DNA of 8,529 nt from Candidatus Fibrimonadales bacterium (GCA_009788135.1 WQSA01000096.1:1-8529); one strand, 5' to 3'. Positions 1-6,891 are shown, counted from the first letter of the stretch. A program made the numbers and translations. Notes: generated by a model not told the origin, from the letters alone.

Positions 1-644
1 AGGTCGAGGCTCAGAGCGATGTAGAATGGCGTTTTGGACTTCTTGTCTAATTGAGAATTGAGAGTTGAGAATTGAGAATTGTCGCTTAGCTTCTGTTCTT
101 CAACAGCAAAGTTTGCATTATTCTCCATTCTCAATTCTCCATTCTCAATTTTATCCGCAGGCAAGTGTGAAAATAGCTCAGGAGCTTTCTGCCTTATCGT
201 TGCGAGCAATCCCATTATATCTTTGCTTTCAGTGACAAAGCTTCCTAACAAATTTCCGCTCATCGACTCGTACAACTCTACTGTGAGCGTCATCATTTCT
301 CCGAATTTTCCGATAAATCCCTGTGTTATGTATTCTGCGCCTATCGCTCTGCCTATTTCCACAGCGCAGCTTTCAGCTAGGCATTCTCTTGCTTCTTCGT
401 CTGGTGGCAGGAGTGAGATTATGTTGTCTCTTGTCAGGATTGAGTATCCTGTTCTGGGTAAGGCTTCACGGGCTCTTGTTCTTAGTTCGTCTGTTAGGTG
501 GCGGTATTCGGAGAGCTGGAGTTCTACGGTTTCGTTGTTTGGGACTATTTCCAGGACGGCTACTACTTTTTGGGCGTGGAGCATCGTTGCTGCTGTCAGA
601 ATCAGAATTGGCCAGAATTTTGAGATTTTCAGGATTGATTTCAT
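1..644 (-). CDS. Secreted CsgG/FlgO-like protein, C-terminus beyond the window
   Basis: This reading frame is open from an ATG at 644 to the left edge with no stop, so about 214 residues are visible and the C-terminus is missing. A signal peptide is clear: a basic start, a hydrophobic stretch at residues 10-22 and a likely cleavage after LHA (24). Residues 26-158 read as the alpha/beta fold seen in CsgG/FlgO-like secreted proteins. They begin with VVAVLEI, continue with a helix and 'YSILTRDNI', then a Cys pair (C88, C93) in ECLAESC, then 'IGAEYITQGFIGKFG' and a strand ending in 'YESMSGNLLGSF'. In related proteins a similar domain precedes repeats or a beta-barrel. Residues 166-205 are low complexity, made by microrepeats (see 50-149). 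An AAGGA ribosome site lies about 9 nt before the ATG, and the upstream nuclease gene ends 5 nt before it, so the two are probably cotranscribed. The family assignment is from pattern recognition only; the secreted location is firm. Confidence 0.75.
   Translation of the reverse strand, partial: MKSILKISKFWPILILTAATMLHAQKVVAVLEIVPNNETVELQLSEYRHLTDELRTRAREALPRTGYSILTRDNIISLLPPDEEARECLAESCAVEIGRAIGAEYITQGFIGKFGEMMTLTVELYESMSGNLLGSFVTESKDIMGLLATIRQKAPELFSHLPADKIENGELRMENNANFAVEEQKLSDNSQFSTLNSQLDKKSKTPFYIALSLD
50..149. repeat. Imperfect inverted pair of 30-bp 'attgagaat' microrepeats inside a gene
   Basis: The arm at 50-79 is built of attgagaat/ttgagagtt-type units. The arm at 120-149 is its inverse, with 27 of 30 positions complementary. 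The 40 bp between them are ordinary sequence. On the coding (minus) strand the first arm falls exactly on ten codons, residues 166-175 (IENGELRMEN). The second arm is read in another frame as NSQFSTLNSQ. Both avoid stop codons, although some frames of this unit contain TGA. Transcribed RNA could fold into a long hairpin. The pattern resembles dispersed microrepeats that spread into coding regions in several bacterial groups. Confidence 0.8.
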
Positions 645-649
645 TGTGA

Positions 650-1246
650 TTATCCTTGGTTTATTTTTGAAATATTCAATAAGCTACAGTAATTGACTTT
701 AGGGATTCTACCTTCCCGTCTGTTAAGAACATTTGTGGATTTATAGGTTCTAATAGTTGCAGAAAAGCCGCTTTCTATAGGGAGATTTTTTTTAGTGGAT
801 TTTTCATTTTTATCCATTAGATAGCTAGGGAATCCTTCTTCTGAAGTGATAATCAAGTAGCAAAGAACATCTTTATTTTCGTTTTTCTTTTTGGCTTTGG
901 TTATTTTTTTTATGTCGTTATCTATGCCTGCACGTCCTGCTCCAAATCGTTTCACTTCTATAATTGCAATTCTTGTTTTTTTCTCTTTATTTTTATCATC
1001 TATTTTTACTATTTCTATATCCATTTTCTTTTTATCATTTTTTCCATATTCTTTTTCATTTAATATTTTGAAATTATTATTTAATTTTGCCCTTAGTAAT
1101 AAAACAAGTTCAGCTACTAGCGCCCCTTCGTTTATATGATGATCGTGGCAAAGAATTTGTCTGTAACTCATCCAATGAGCAAGTCCTTGTAAGGCTGCTT
1201 TTACAGATGTTTCAATATGTTTTTGGGGCTCTTTAGTTTCATTCAT
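650..1246 (-). CDS. Small PD-(D/E)XK nuclease-like protein
   Basis: This 198-residue protein has no signal peptide. It carries what looks like a PD-(D/E)XK nuclease core: an acidic helix EGALVAELVLLL (40-51, E40 and E46), then D76 in MDIEIV, a Lys/Asp-rich turn, and the hydrophobic strand IAIIEVKRF with E97-x-K99. Next comes a basic helix (IKKITKAKKK) and the strand DVLCYLIIT. The order acidic helix, D, about 20 residues, ExK is the family signature, found in restriction enzymes, repair nucleases and some defence proteins. The substrate cannot be told. The ATG at 1246 is preferred because GGAG lies 9 nt upstream. A GTG at 1261 would add five residues but has no properly spaced site. Codon use is strikingly rich in AAA, AAT and ATT compared with its neighbours, which suggests foreign origin. 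It ends 5 nt before the CsgG-like gene. No methylase or other restriction partner is in view, and it could also be an inactive relative. Confidence 0.72.
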   Translation of the reverse strand: MNETKEPQKHIETSVKAALQGLAHWMSYRQILCHDHHINEGALVAELVLLLRAKLNNNFKILNEKEYGKNDKKKMDIEIVKIDDKNKEKKTRIAIIEVKRFGAGRAGIDNDIKKITKAKKKNENKDVLCYLIITSEEGFPSYLMDKNEKSTKKNLPIESGFSATIRTYKSTNVLNRREGRIPKVNYCSLLNISKINQG

Positions 1247-1261
1247 CTTCTTTTTCTCCAC

Positions 1262-1302
1262 TCCCTGCTTGTGTTTTTACCCTCGCCAAATCTCCGCAGG
1301 GA
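1262..1302 (-). other. Possible 5' leader stem before the nuclease gene
   Basis: A perfect 7-bp inverted repeat (TCCCTGC / GCAGGGA, arms at 1262-1268 and 1296-1302) spans a 27-nt loop just upstream of the nuclease gene's GGAG site. If transcribed, the stem would end a few bases before the ribosome site and might affect its access. A repeat this short could be chance. Confidence 0.25.
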
Positions 1303-1321
1303 AGATGAGACTTGACAAGGT

Positions 1322-1340
1322 TCGCACCACTATGGCGCAA
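1322..1340. other. Short hairpin just past the FISUMP gene stop
   Basis: An 8-bp stem (with G-T pairs) and a TAG/CTA triloop lies 8 bp beyond the FISUMP stop codon. On the minus strand, the direction of the FISUMP and nuclease genes, it is not followed by a T run, so it is not a classical terminator for them. On the plus strand it is followed by attattttt, but no plus-strand gene precedes it. The role is uncertain. It may be an mRNA 3'-end structure. Confidence 0.25.
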
Positions 1341-1347
1341 ATTATTT

Positions 1348-2745
1348 TTAGTCGTCTTTCAAGCAACGGACGGAATACAAATTCACCTTCATGTTGCTGG
1401 TAAACCAGGCATCATCTTCGTTGTTGGACATGCGCCAGAGGAAGGAGTTGTTCCCATAGTCATTGGTGCTGCTCCACCAATAGCCGCGTACGCCGGCATT
1501 ATACTCTTCGTTAGCAGAGTTGTGGTAGCCACCCGGAAGGGCCGAAAAACCGTAAGTGTTGCTACAGTCGGAAAGAGAACAACTATTCCAGCCTGACTGA
1601 GCCTTCAAATGCTTGGCTGCTGTGGATACTCCGCCTACTTCATTCATCAACGCTAACCACTCTAAATTGCTCGGAATGTGCCAGCCGTTGGGACATACGC
1701 CTTGATGCTTTCCTATTACTTGCTCTGAACAATCTTTAGAATTGCATTCCTGGCTTAATCCCATAGCCGTGGCCCAATTATATAAGCGACCGTAGGTAGT
1801 GCAGTTATTGTTATCATTATAGTTAGTATTTCCATAACAACGACTCTTATTGTCCTCCGTGTTGTAATTCAAATTCTCTGCCATCCAAGTTTGATCGCCT
1901 ATAACAACAGTTTTGTATGTCTTTACAGGAATTTGTCGAGTATCTATTCGATTATCTGTAAAACTACCGTAATCTTTCATCTCTCCATTGGAACAATATC
2001 GCTCGGTGGTGTTATCGCTTGCCGTGCAACTGGAAGAACTGCTAACCTCAACACTTGATGAGCTTGGCGGTGCAGATGAGCTACTTGCTACAGAATTACT
2101 GCTTTGCTCTCCTTCTGAAGATGAACTTGCAGCCGAATTAGAAGATGGCGCCTCTGAGCTTGAAGATAATTCTCCTTCATTTGACGAACTCGATGTTGCA
2201 GAAGAGCTAGACTGCGTGGCAGAACTGCTGCTAGGCGCAAGGCTTGACGAACTCAATGTTGCAGACGAGCTAGATGGCGTGTCAGAGCTGCTGCTGGGAG
2301 CTACGCTAGACGAACTTTCCACGACCTCATCGGAACTAGAACTTAAAACATCTCCCTCCGAACCGCTGCTGCTGGATTGCCCATCTCCCTCCGAACTGCT
2401 GCTCGGGTTGCTACTGCTTGAAATCTCTGTTCCATCTTCTATATTGCCATTAACGCAACGCTGATACTTGGGATAATAATCCACTCCCTTGCAAGAGCCT
2501 ACAATTTCGCCTCTTATGCAATCGTAAAGCATTGAGTTATACTCATTGCCATTGCAAATAGCAATATGATTGCTTACAGAACTGCTACTGCTCACTCCAA
2601 CGTCACTGGAAGATAAATTCTCCGAAGAAGAAGACTGCGGCAACCTCGCTTGCCTCTCCTCATCGGTAATCTCCTTGAAATCGCCAGCGCAAGACAAAAA
2701 GAAAGCGAGAATGGAAGCGGGTAAAATACGCTTAAAACAGTTCAT
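1348..2745 (-). CDS. FISUMP-domain lipoprotein with poly-serine linker
   Basis: This is a 465-residue surface lipoprotein. The ATG at 2745 is chosen because CGGAG lies 7 nt upstream; an in-frame ATG at 2766 lacks such a site. The signal peptide ends in FFLSC, so Cys19 would be lipidated. A short Cys-containing region (64-97; CNGNEYN, CIRGEIVGSC, YQRC) is followed by a linker at about 108-240 made almost wholly of SSSS blocks spaced by short A/P/E/G pieces. The FISUMP domain fills about 274-465, with the typical IGDQTWMAENLNY, CYGN, YGRLYNWATAM, GVCPNGWHIPSNLEW, GFSALPGGY, GYWWSST and SVRCLKD. The domain is expanded in Fibrobacter; its molecular role is not established. The linker should hold the domain away from the membrane. 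The gene is divergent from the lamin-tail lipoprotein across a 181-bp intergenic region, which suggests shared control. Family call is strong, function unknown. Confidence 0.93.
   Translation of the reverse strand: MNCFKRILPASILAFFLSCAGDFKEITDEERQARLPQSSSSENLSSSDVGVSSSSSVSNHIAICNGNEYNSMLYDCIRGEIVGSCKGVDYYPKYQRCVNGNIEDGTEISSSSNPSSSSEGDGQSSSSGSEGDVLSSSSDEVVESSSSVAPSSSSDTPSSSSATLSSSSLAPSSSSATQSSSSATSSSSNEGELSSSSEAPSSNSAASSSSEGEQSSNSVASSSSAPPSSSSVEVSSSSSCTASDNTTERYCSNGEMKDYGSFTDNRIDTRQIPVKTYKTVVIGDQTWMAENLNYNTEDNKSRCYGNTNYNDNNNCTTYGRLYNWATAMGLSQECNSKDCSEQVIGKHQGVCPNGWHIPSNLEWLALMNEVGGVSTAAKHLKAQSGWNSCSLSDCSNTYGFSALPGGYHNSANEEYNAGVRGYWWSSTNDYGNNSFLWRMSNNEDDAWFTSNMKVNLYSVRCLKDD
2183..2308 (-). repeat. 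63-bp tandem duplication in the Ser-rich linker
   Basis: Two head-to-tail 63-bp units (2183-2245 and 2246-2308) match at 52 of 63 positions, and the start of a third copy (gacgaact) follows at 2309. Each encodes 21 residues of the form SSSxAPSSSSxTxSSSSATxS. The reading frame is kept, so copy-number change would lengthen or shorten the linker without breaking the gene. Confidence 0.8.
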
Positions 2746-2926
2746 AATTAAACTCCGTTGGGGCATAAGGGATTAAAACTAGAATTTTTTTTGACATAAT
2801 GCGAGCTTATGGAACGCTTTTTTCGCGCAAATTTGCCGTTTTTAAAAAATATTTGAAAAAATATGCATTTTTTTCCGGAAAAATCTTTTAAAAAGCGTCT
2901 AAGTATATAGAAAGATAGGAGGTTTT
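2746..2926. promoter_or_regulatory. Divergent intergenic control region with palindromes and A-tracts
   Basis: This 181-bp gap lies between two divergently read lipoprotein genes and should hold both promoters. It contains perfect palindromes GCAAATTTGC (2827-2836) and TTTTTCCGGAAAAA (2870-2883), an interrupted dyad CATAA-7-TTATG (2795-2811), and several A/T runs of 5-8 bases that may bend the DNA or raise promoter activity. A TTGACA stands at 2791-2796, but no good -10 follows at normal spacing on the plus strand. A TATATA at 2904-2909 is a possible -10 for the plus gene without a clear -35. No promoter is assigned with confidence. Confidence 0.5.
2917..2922 (+). promoter_or_regulatory. Strong ribosome binding site for the lamin-tail lipoprotein gene
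   Basis: AGGAGG, 4 nt before the ATG at 2927, is a full-length match to the anti-Shine-Dalgarno sequence with rather short spacing. It fixes this ATG as the start. The signal peptide begins immediately after. Confidence 0.8.
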
Positions 2927-4111
2927 ATGATTAGGCATTTTTGTGTCTTGTTTTTTGCCGCTTCCACCCTGTGGACGGCAGTGGTTACGTTGTTTCTTGC
3001 AGCCTGCAGCAGCGGCGGCGGCTCCATAGGGCATGAGGAACAGCGAGGAGGAAGCGCTAAATTGGTACTGGGGAGGCTGCAAGTACCGCTCTTCGACAGC
3101 ATTTCCGTCCATGTTTCTGCGGCAAACATGGAAAATATTCACATATCCGCAAATTCTGTCAACGAGAATCTCAAAATAGACGGCATTCCGCTGGGAGAAA
3201 ACAGGAAATTCGAGGTAAAAGTATATGCAGATAATGGAAAACCGGTTTTGAGCGGCGAAGCTTCCGCAGACATCTCCGCAGGCCAAACCGTCACGCTTCC
3301 CATATCCTTGACCCCGCTTTCCGGATTCTTAAGGCTGGAAATACCGCTCGGACTGGCAAATAGCGAAAATATCCATTCCGGAACCCTGTCCTTGGATTCC
3401 CTGAATTTCCAAATGCAAATCGAAAACGGCAAGGGCATTTTCAGCACAGGAGCGCTGCCCCTAAACCTGGCTTTTACCCTAAAGCTTGAGCTTAAGGACC
3501 CAAAAGGCTCGGTTTTGTTCTTCGGAGAAAAACAGATAAAGCTCTCTGCGCTCCAGCAAACCGAAACCATGCAGTTGCAATCAAACAGAGGCTCCGCAGT
3601 CCTGGAATTGGAAGCCAGTTCCATAGAACCGCTGCAAATTTTAGCAATACTTCCAAAATCCCAAACCAGAACGCCGCAATATTACGGGGATTTATTCTTC
3701 ACCGAAATCTATGCAGACCCAAAAACCAACGGAGAACCTTTTGAATATATGGAAGTTTACAATGCAACTCTAGACACCCTGGAACTTGGGCTCTGCCAAA
3801 TATCGCAACTCAAAATGCCAGAAGGCTTAATCTTGCCGCCTATGGAATTTCTTTTCTTTGGCCAAGACAGCGTTGAAAATACGGATTTCAAATACAAAGG
3901 CCTTAATCTTACGAATACCGGGTTTAAAATTAGTTTTTCTTGCGGCAATCAGGTCATAGACTCCTTGTCAACAACAAAAAATGCAGACAACCCATTCCCG
4001 ATTTCGCGAGGAAAAGCCATGCAGCTTCCATTGTCAAATTTCAAGAATCGCGATAAAGGAAGCTCCTGGTGCTTTGGATTCAGTCCTAAGCAGGACGCTT
4101 ACTGTCCGTAG
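2927..4111 (+). CDS. Lipoprotein with C-terminal lamin-tail domain
   Basis: This is a 394-residue protein. A lipoprotein signal peptide ends in FLAAC, with lipidated Cys27, followed by a flexible SSGGGS stretch. Residues 43-250 are rich in alternating beta-strand patterns (KLVLGRLQVPL, RKFEVKVYAD, QTVTLPISLTPLSGFLRLEIPL, FTLKLELKDPKG), suggesting one or two Ig-like beta-sandwich domains. Residues 254-394 fit the lamin-tail (LTD) fold: it opens with GDLFFTEIYADP and EYMEVYN, continues with ILPPMEFLFFG, NTGFKISFSCG and IDSLSTTKNADNPFPISRG, and closes with GSSWCFGFSP. In bacteria LTD domains are common in secreted and surface proteins, often beside enzymes or adhesins, and are thought to help binding. 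No catalytic domain is seen. It is divergent from the FISUMP lipoprotein, and its last 26 bp overlap the convergent PadR gene. Confidence 0.85.
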   Translation: MIRHFCVLFFAASTLWTAVVTLFLAACSSGGGSIGHEEQRGGSAKLVLGRLQVPLFDSISVHVSAANMENIHISANSVNENLKIDGIPLGENRKFEVKVYADNGKPVLSGEASADISAGQTVTLPISLTPLSGFLRLEIPLGLANSENIHSGTLSLDSLNFQMQIENGKGIFSTGALPLNLAFTLKLELKDPKGSVLFFGEKQIKLSALQQTETMQLQSNRGSAVLELEASSIEPLQILAILPKSQTRTPQYYGDLFFTEIYADPKTNGEPFEYMEVYNATLDTLELGLCQISQLKMPEGLILPPMEFLFFGQDSVENTDFKYKGLNLTNTGFKISFSCGNQVIDSLSTTKNADNPFPISRGKAMQLPLSNFKNRDKGSSWCFGFSPKQDAYCP

Positions 4112-4700
4112 TCTTTTGCCAGTCGCGGTTACCGAAGTTTATGTAAAAGTAACCGCCTAGCATTTCAGATTTTTTCGGGTCTTGCAAAATTTTCATTGCA
4201 GCCCGCAAATATTTGAGCTCAACCAAGATATGGTCTCTGCTCATGCAGTTTAAAAACGGCCCTTCGGGGTAAAGCGTTGGCTTTGGCTCGGACTCTATCA
4301 TTTTATCAAGCTGAGCGATTTCTTCCCTGAGCTTTACTTCGTGCTCTTCCAAAATTCTTATAATATTGCGCTTGTTTTCTAAACCGAACAAAAAAGCATA
4401 GCCTAAAGTTCGAGGATCATCGTTAAAACCTGTTAAATGGCTTATCACCTCTCTGTTCAGAGCTTCCCGGCCCTTGTCAGTTATGCTGTACACCTTTGCC
4501 GGAGGATATTTGGACTTTTGAACCATTTTCCCTTCTATGCAGCGGTGGTTTTCAAGGTAATTCAGACGATTGTACACGGTTGACGAACTTACCATAGCCC
4601 ATCTTTCCAAACCACGTTCCTTTATTCTAGAGATTATATCATAACCACTGGAATCTTCCTCTAATATAAACCCCAGCAAAACCAAGTCGTAACGATTCAT
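4086..4700 (-). CDS. PadR-family transcriptional regulator
   Basis: This is a 204-residue DNA-binding regulator. The N-terminal winged helix spans about 1-85: DLVLLGFILEEDSSGYDI, then the recognition-helix region SSSTVYNRLNYLE (38-50), then a wing with KYPPAKVYSITDKGREAL. Residues 105-135 form a long charged helix (ILEEHEVKLREEIAQLDKMIE) of the kind that makes the PadR dimer. This matches the PadR layout, whose members usually repress nearby genes and release DNA when a ligand binds; the ligand here is unknown. AGGGG lies 5 nt before the ATG. It starts 24 bp after the DUF2279 gene and is last in the lysA cluster, so it may be cotranscribed and may feed back on that cluster. Its 3' end overlaps the lamin-tail gene by 26 bp on the opposite strand and holds a strong inverted repeat (4125-4156). 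Confidence 0.93.
   Translation of the reverse strand: MNRYDLVLLGFILEEDSSGYDIISRIKERGLERWAMVSSSTVYNRLNYLENHRCIEGKMVQKSKYPPAKVYSITDKGREALNREVISHLTGFNDDPRTLGYAFLFGLENKRNIIRILEEHEVKLREEIAQLDKMIESEPKPTLYPEGPFLNCMSRDHILVELKYLRAAMKILQDPKKSEMLGGYFYINFGNRDWQKTTDSKRPA
4125..4156 (+). terminator. Candidate hairpin terminator for the lamin-tail gene, inside padR
   Basis: Perfect 8-bp arms GCGGTTAC (4125-4132) and GTAACCGC (4149-4156) flank a 16-nt loop. They start 14 bp past the lamin-tail gene's stop and lie wholly within the PadR coding region. On the plus strand a run of six T (4170-4175) follows 13 bp after the stem, farther than in a standard terminator. It may instead be an mRNA end-stabilising structure or chance from the Gly-Asn-Arg and Gly-Tyr codons. 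Confidence 0.35.
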
Positions 4701-4724
4701 AGTGACCCCTAATATAGAAAAATA

Positions 4725-5627
4725 TCAAAAAGGAACATTAAATCCAAAACCCAAGGGGTGCAAGGGGAAAAATTTTGCGCTCGGATGGATGCGGAGAGTT
4801 GGTGCAGGGAGTTTTACATGGTTCAAAATCGTAACTAAATTTTTTGCCCAAGTCCTTTGCGGCCTAAAAATCGCCTCCAAATCGTAATCCGGAGAAATAT
4901 AATACTCATAACGGCTTCTATAATTGCTAGATTCCTTAAAACGCCCATCATCTATTCCCCAGCCAAATGCAAAAGCAAACCAATCAAGGCTATGCGGCAA
5001 CAGCTTGCCCACCTTGAACGAAAGCCAATGGCTCTGGTTTCCGCCGTAATAATCGTCCACCCAAACCCCGTCTCCCCCTGTCAGGCTACCACCCTTGTCT
5101 TCTCCGCCAATTTTCCAATATTCCCTATTATTGCGCCAATACACAAATTTATAATCAACATACTGCATTGCAGGTATAAATCTTTTGCCCATAGCGTAAA
5201 AACCGCCGAGCGTCCCGGCCACTGCATCCCAAACGCTATACCCATAAGGCGAAAAGCCATCTTTAAACTCTATCAGAATTTGCGTGACCCCAAGGGTTAT
5301 TCCTGCCCATAGCGTAGATGCAAAAGGGCTCATGCCAACCCAGTCATAACTCATTGTAAATAAATGCCCAAAAATAACGCCAGTGTAAAAATGCCCGAAT
5401 TTATCCAAATTAGACGCATATTCAGAATCATCTTTAAAGTTAAAGGGCACAGATTCCGCCCACCAGCCTTCTTTTAGGTAAACAAGATAAATAGCCGTAT
5501 AGCTAAACGCTATGCTGCCGCCTATAATCGCAAGTCTGGTTGTATTAATCTCATATTCAACGCTATCTTGCGTTTCGGAGTATGAGAGAGAGAAAAATAA
5601 AAGAATGGCAATGAATAGCCTATTCAT
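4725..5627 (-). CDS. DUF2279-family membrane/envelope protein
   Basis: This 300-residue protein has a signal peptide (hydrophobic 4-16, likely cut near LSYS-ET) and a hydrophobic segment at 32-51. Residues 52-142 match DUF2279: WW near the start, FNFKDDSEYASNLDKFGHFYTG with D75, K76 and H79, a hydrophobic stretch, then E120-x-x-D123-G and YGYSVWD134. These conserved acidic residues and His next to membrane segments suggest a membrane-embedded site, but the family's activity is unknown. The C-terminal half (150-300) is aromatic-rich with alternating strand-like segments and ends in Phe, so contact with the outer membrane is possible. The chosen ATG at 5627 has a weak GAG upstream and gives a compact signal peptide; an ATG at 5639 would add four residues. 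Either way it overlaps the end of lysA (8 or 20 nt), so translation is probably coupled. Confidence 0.82.
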   Translation of the reverse strand: MNRLFIAILLFFSLSYSETQDSVEYEINTTRLAIIGGSIAFSYTAIYLVYLKEGWWAESVPFNFKDDSEYASNLDKFGHFYTGVIFGHLFTMSYDWVGMSPFASTLWAGITLGVTQILIEFKDGFSPYGYSVWDAVAGTLGGFYAMGKRFIPAMQYVDYKFVYWRNNREYWKIGGEDKGGSLTGGDGVWVDDYYGGNQSHWLSFKVGKLLPHSLDWFAFAFGWGIDDGRFKESSNYRSRYEYYISPDYDLEAIFRPQRTWAKNLVTILNHVKLPAPTLRIHPSAKFFPLHPLGFGFNVPF

Positions 5628-6870
5628 CGCAAATCTCATTGCTTAGCATCTGCTCAAAAGTTTGTCTTTTTCTTATTAGAGTTATTCTTCCGCGTTCCCA
5701 CAGAACCTCAGGCGCAAGCAAACGGGAATTGTAATTGCTGCTCATAGTAGCACCATAAGCTCCGGCATCGTGAATTACCAGCAAGTCTCCAACAGCCGCA
5801 AGCGGCAGTTTGCGGCTAACAACAACGCCGCCTTCTTCCTGCGTAAAAACATCGCCGCTTTCGCAAAGCGGACCGGCAACTATAACATCAACTTCTTCGT
5901 TAGCCTCTTTTCCATTCATATGTATAACTGATATGTGATGATATGCTCCATAAAAAGCCGGGCGCACTAAATCCGTAAAGCCGGCGTCAATCAAGTAAAA
6001 CAATTTTTCGCCCATCTTTTTAACAGCGCGAATCTCCGTTGCCAAAACACAGCTCTCAGCCATCAAATAGCGGCCAGGCTCAACTTCTAGCTGCAAATAA
6101 TGACCAAGATGATTGCTCACTCTCTTGCGCGCACTATCCCAGATATCGTAATATTTTTCCAAATCCATGCGACCGGAACCGTTTCTTTTATAAGATATGG
6201 GCAATCCGCCGCCAATGCTTATAATCTTCAGATCCGGCGCAAAAGCGGCTATGCGGCCTATTGAATTTTCCATTGCGGAAACAACCTGAGAAAGATGAAT
6301 ATAATCGGAGCCTGAGCCTATGTGCATATGCAAACATTCAATAGTAAAACCGAGTTCTACGGCCTTTTTTGCAATGTTTTCCAATTCGCCGTGCCAAATG
6401 CCGTGCTTTGAAAGCTCTCCTCCAGTATTGACCTTCTTGGAATGCCCGTGGCCAAAACCTGGATTTATGCGAATTGCCAAAGGAACATTTATGCCAGCTT
6501 CGTGCAACTGCAAGAGCATATCCGGACTGCCGATATTCACAGGTATTGAATGCTCTTTTATAAGAGCGAGTGCATTTCTGTCAAAAACATCCGCAGTAAA
6601 TCTTATATTTTTAGGTGAAAATCCCGCGCGCAAAGCTCGAACAATTTCGCCAGCGCTTACAGCATCCACGTCAACGCCGGATTCCCTCATTTTAGATAGC
6701 AAATTTATATTTGGAGCTGCTTTTTGGGCATATCGTATAGTTCCAAAAAAACGCAAATCCCAAATGCGTTTTTCTATAATCCCAAAGTCATACAACCAAA
6801 GCGGAGAACCGTATTGTTCTACCGCCAAGGCGATTTCTTTGTCGCCAAATGAGACGTTATACTTTTGCAC
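5620..6870 (-). CDS. lysA: Diaminopimelate decarboxylase (E. coli type)
   Basis: LysA removes CO2 from meso-diaminopimelate to give L-lysine, the last step of lysine synthesis, using pyridoxal phosphate in the cytosol. The protein is 416 residues, close to the E. coli enzyme. Visible motifs: RYAQKA with the PLP lysine K50, VDAVSAGEI, RINPGFGHGHSKK, HMHIGSG (181-187), GGGLP (220-224) for phosphate binding, EPGRYL (264-269), CESGD (336-340) carrying the active-site Cys from the partner subunit, and HDAGAYG (367-373). 'YAQKAAPNI', 'HSKK' and 'MSSNYNSR' follow the E. coli-type LysA rather than the more widespread type with YAxKAN. All key residues are present. The start is GTG with no recognisable ribosome site, 21 bp after the CBM48 gene and in its frame, so translation may depend on the upstream gene. 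The DUF2279 gene overlaps its end. Confidence 0.96.
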   Translation of the reverse strand: MQKYNVSFGDKEIALAVEQYGSPLWLYDFGIIEKRIWDLRFFGTIRYAQKAAPNINLLSKMRESGVDVDAVSAGEIVRALRAGFSPKNIRFTADVFDRNALALIKEHSIPVNIGSPDMLLQLHEAGINVPLAIRINPGFGHGHSKKVNTGGELSKHGIWHGELENIAKKAVELGFTIECLHMHIGSGSDYIHLSQVVSAMENSIGRIAAFAPDLKIISIGGGLPISYKRNGSGRMDLEKYYDIWDSARKRVSNHLGHYLQLEVEPGRYLMAESCVLATEIRAVKKMGEKLFYLIDAGFTDLVRPAFYGAYHHISVIHMNGKEANEEVDVIVAGPLCESGDVFTQEEGGVVVSRKLPLAAVGDLLVIHDAGAYGATMSSNYNSRLLAPEVLWERGRITLIRKRQTFEQMLSNEICDE

Positions 6871-6891
6871 AGCGGAGTTAAAACTTAAATG

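Noticed and set aside
50..149. Microrepeat region as a CRISPR array
   Set aside because: The units are about 9-15 bp, imperfect and contiguous. There are no unique spacers of regular length, and the segment is in-frame coding sequence.
79..696. Plus-strand frame of about 205 codons at the left edge
   Set aside because: It is the shadow of the minus-strand CsgG-like gene, which has a signal peptide, a ribosome site and a recognisable domain pattern.
1988..2464. Leu/Glu-rich plus-strand frame opposite the FISUMP gene
   Set aside because: It is the antisense of the poly-serine linker, which produces ELLL-type peptides automatically. It has no ribosome site and no family resemblance.
2791..2819. 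Perfect TTGACA as a plus-strand promoter for the lamin-tail gene
   Set aside because: No -10-like hexamer lies at 16-18 bp spacing, and the gene start is more than 100 bp away.
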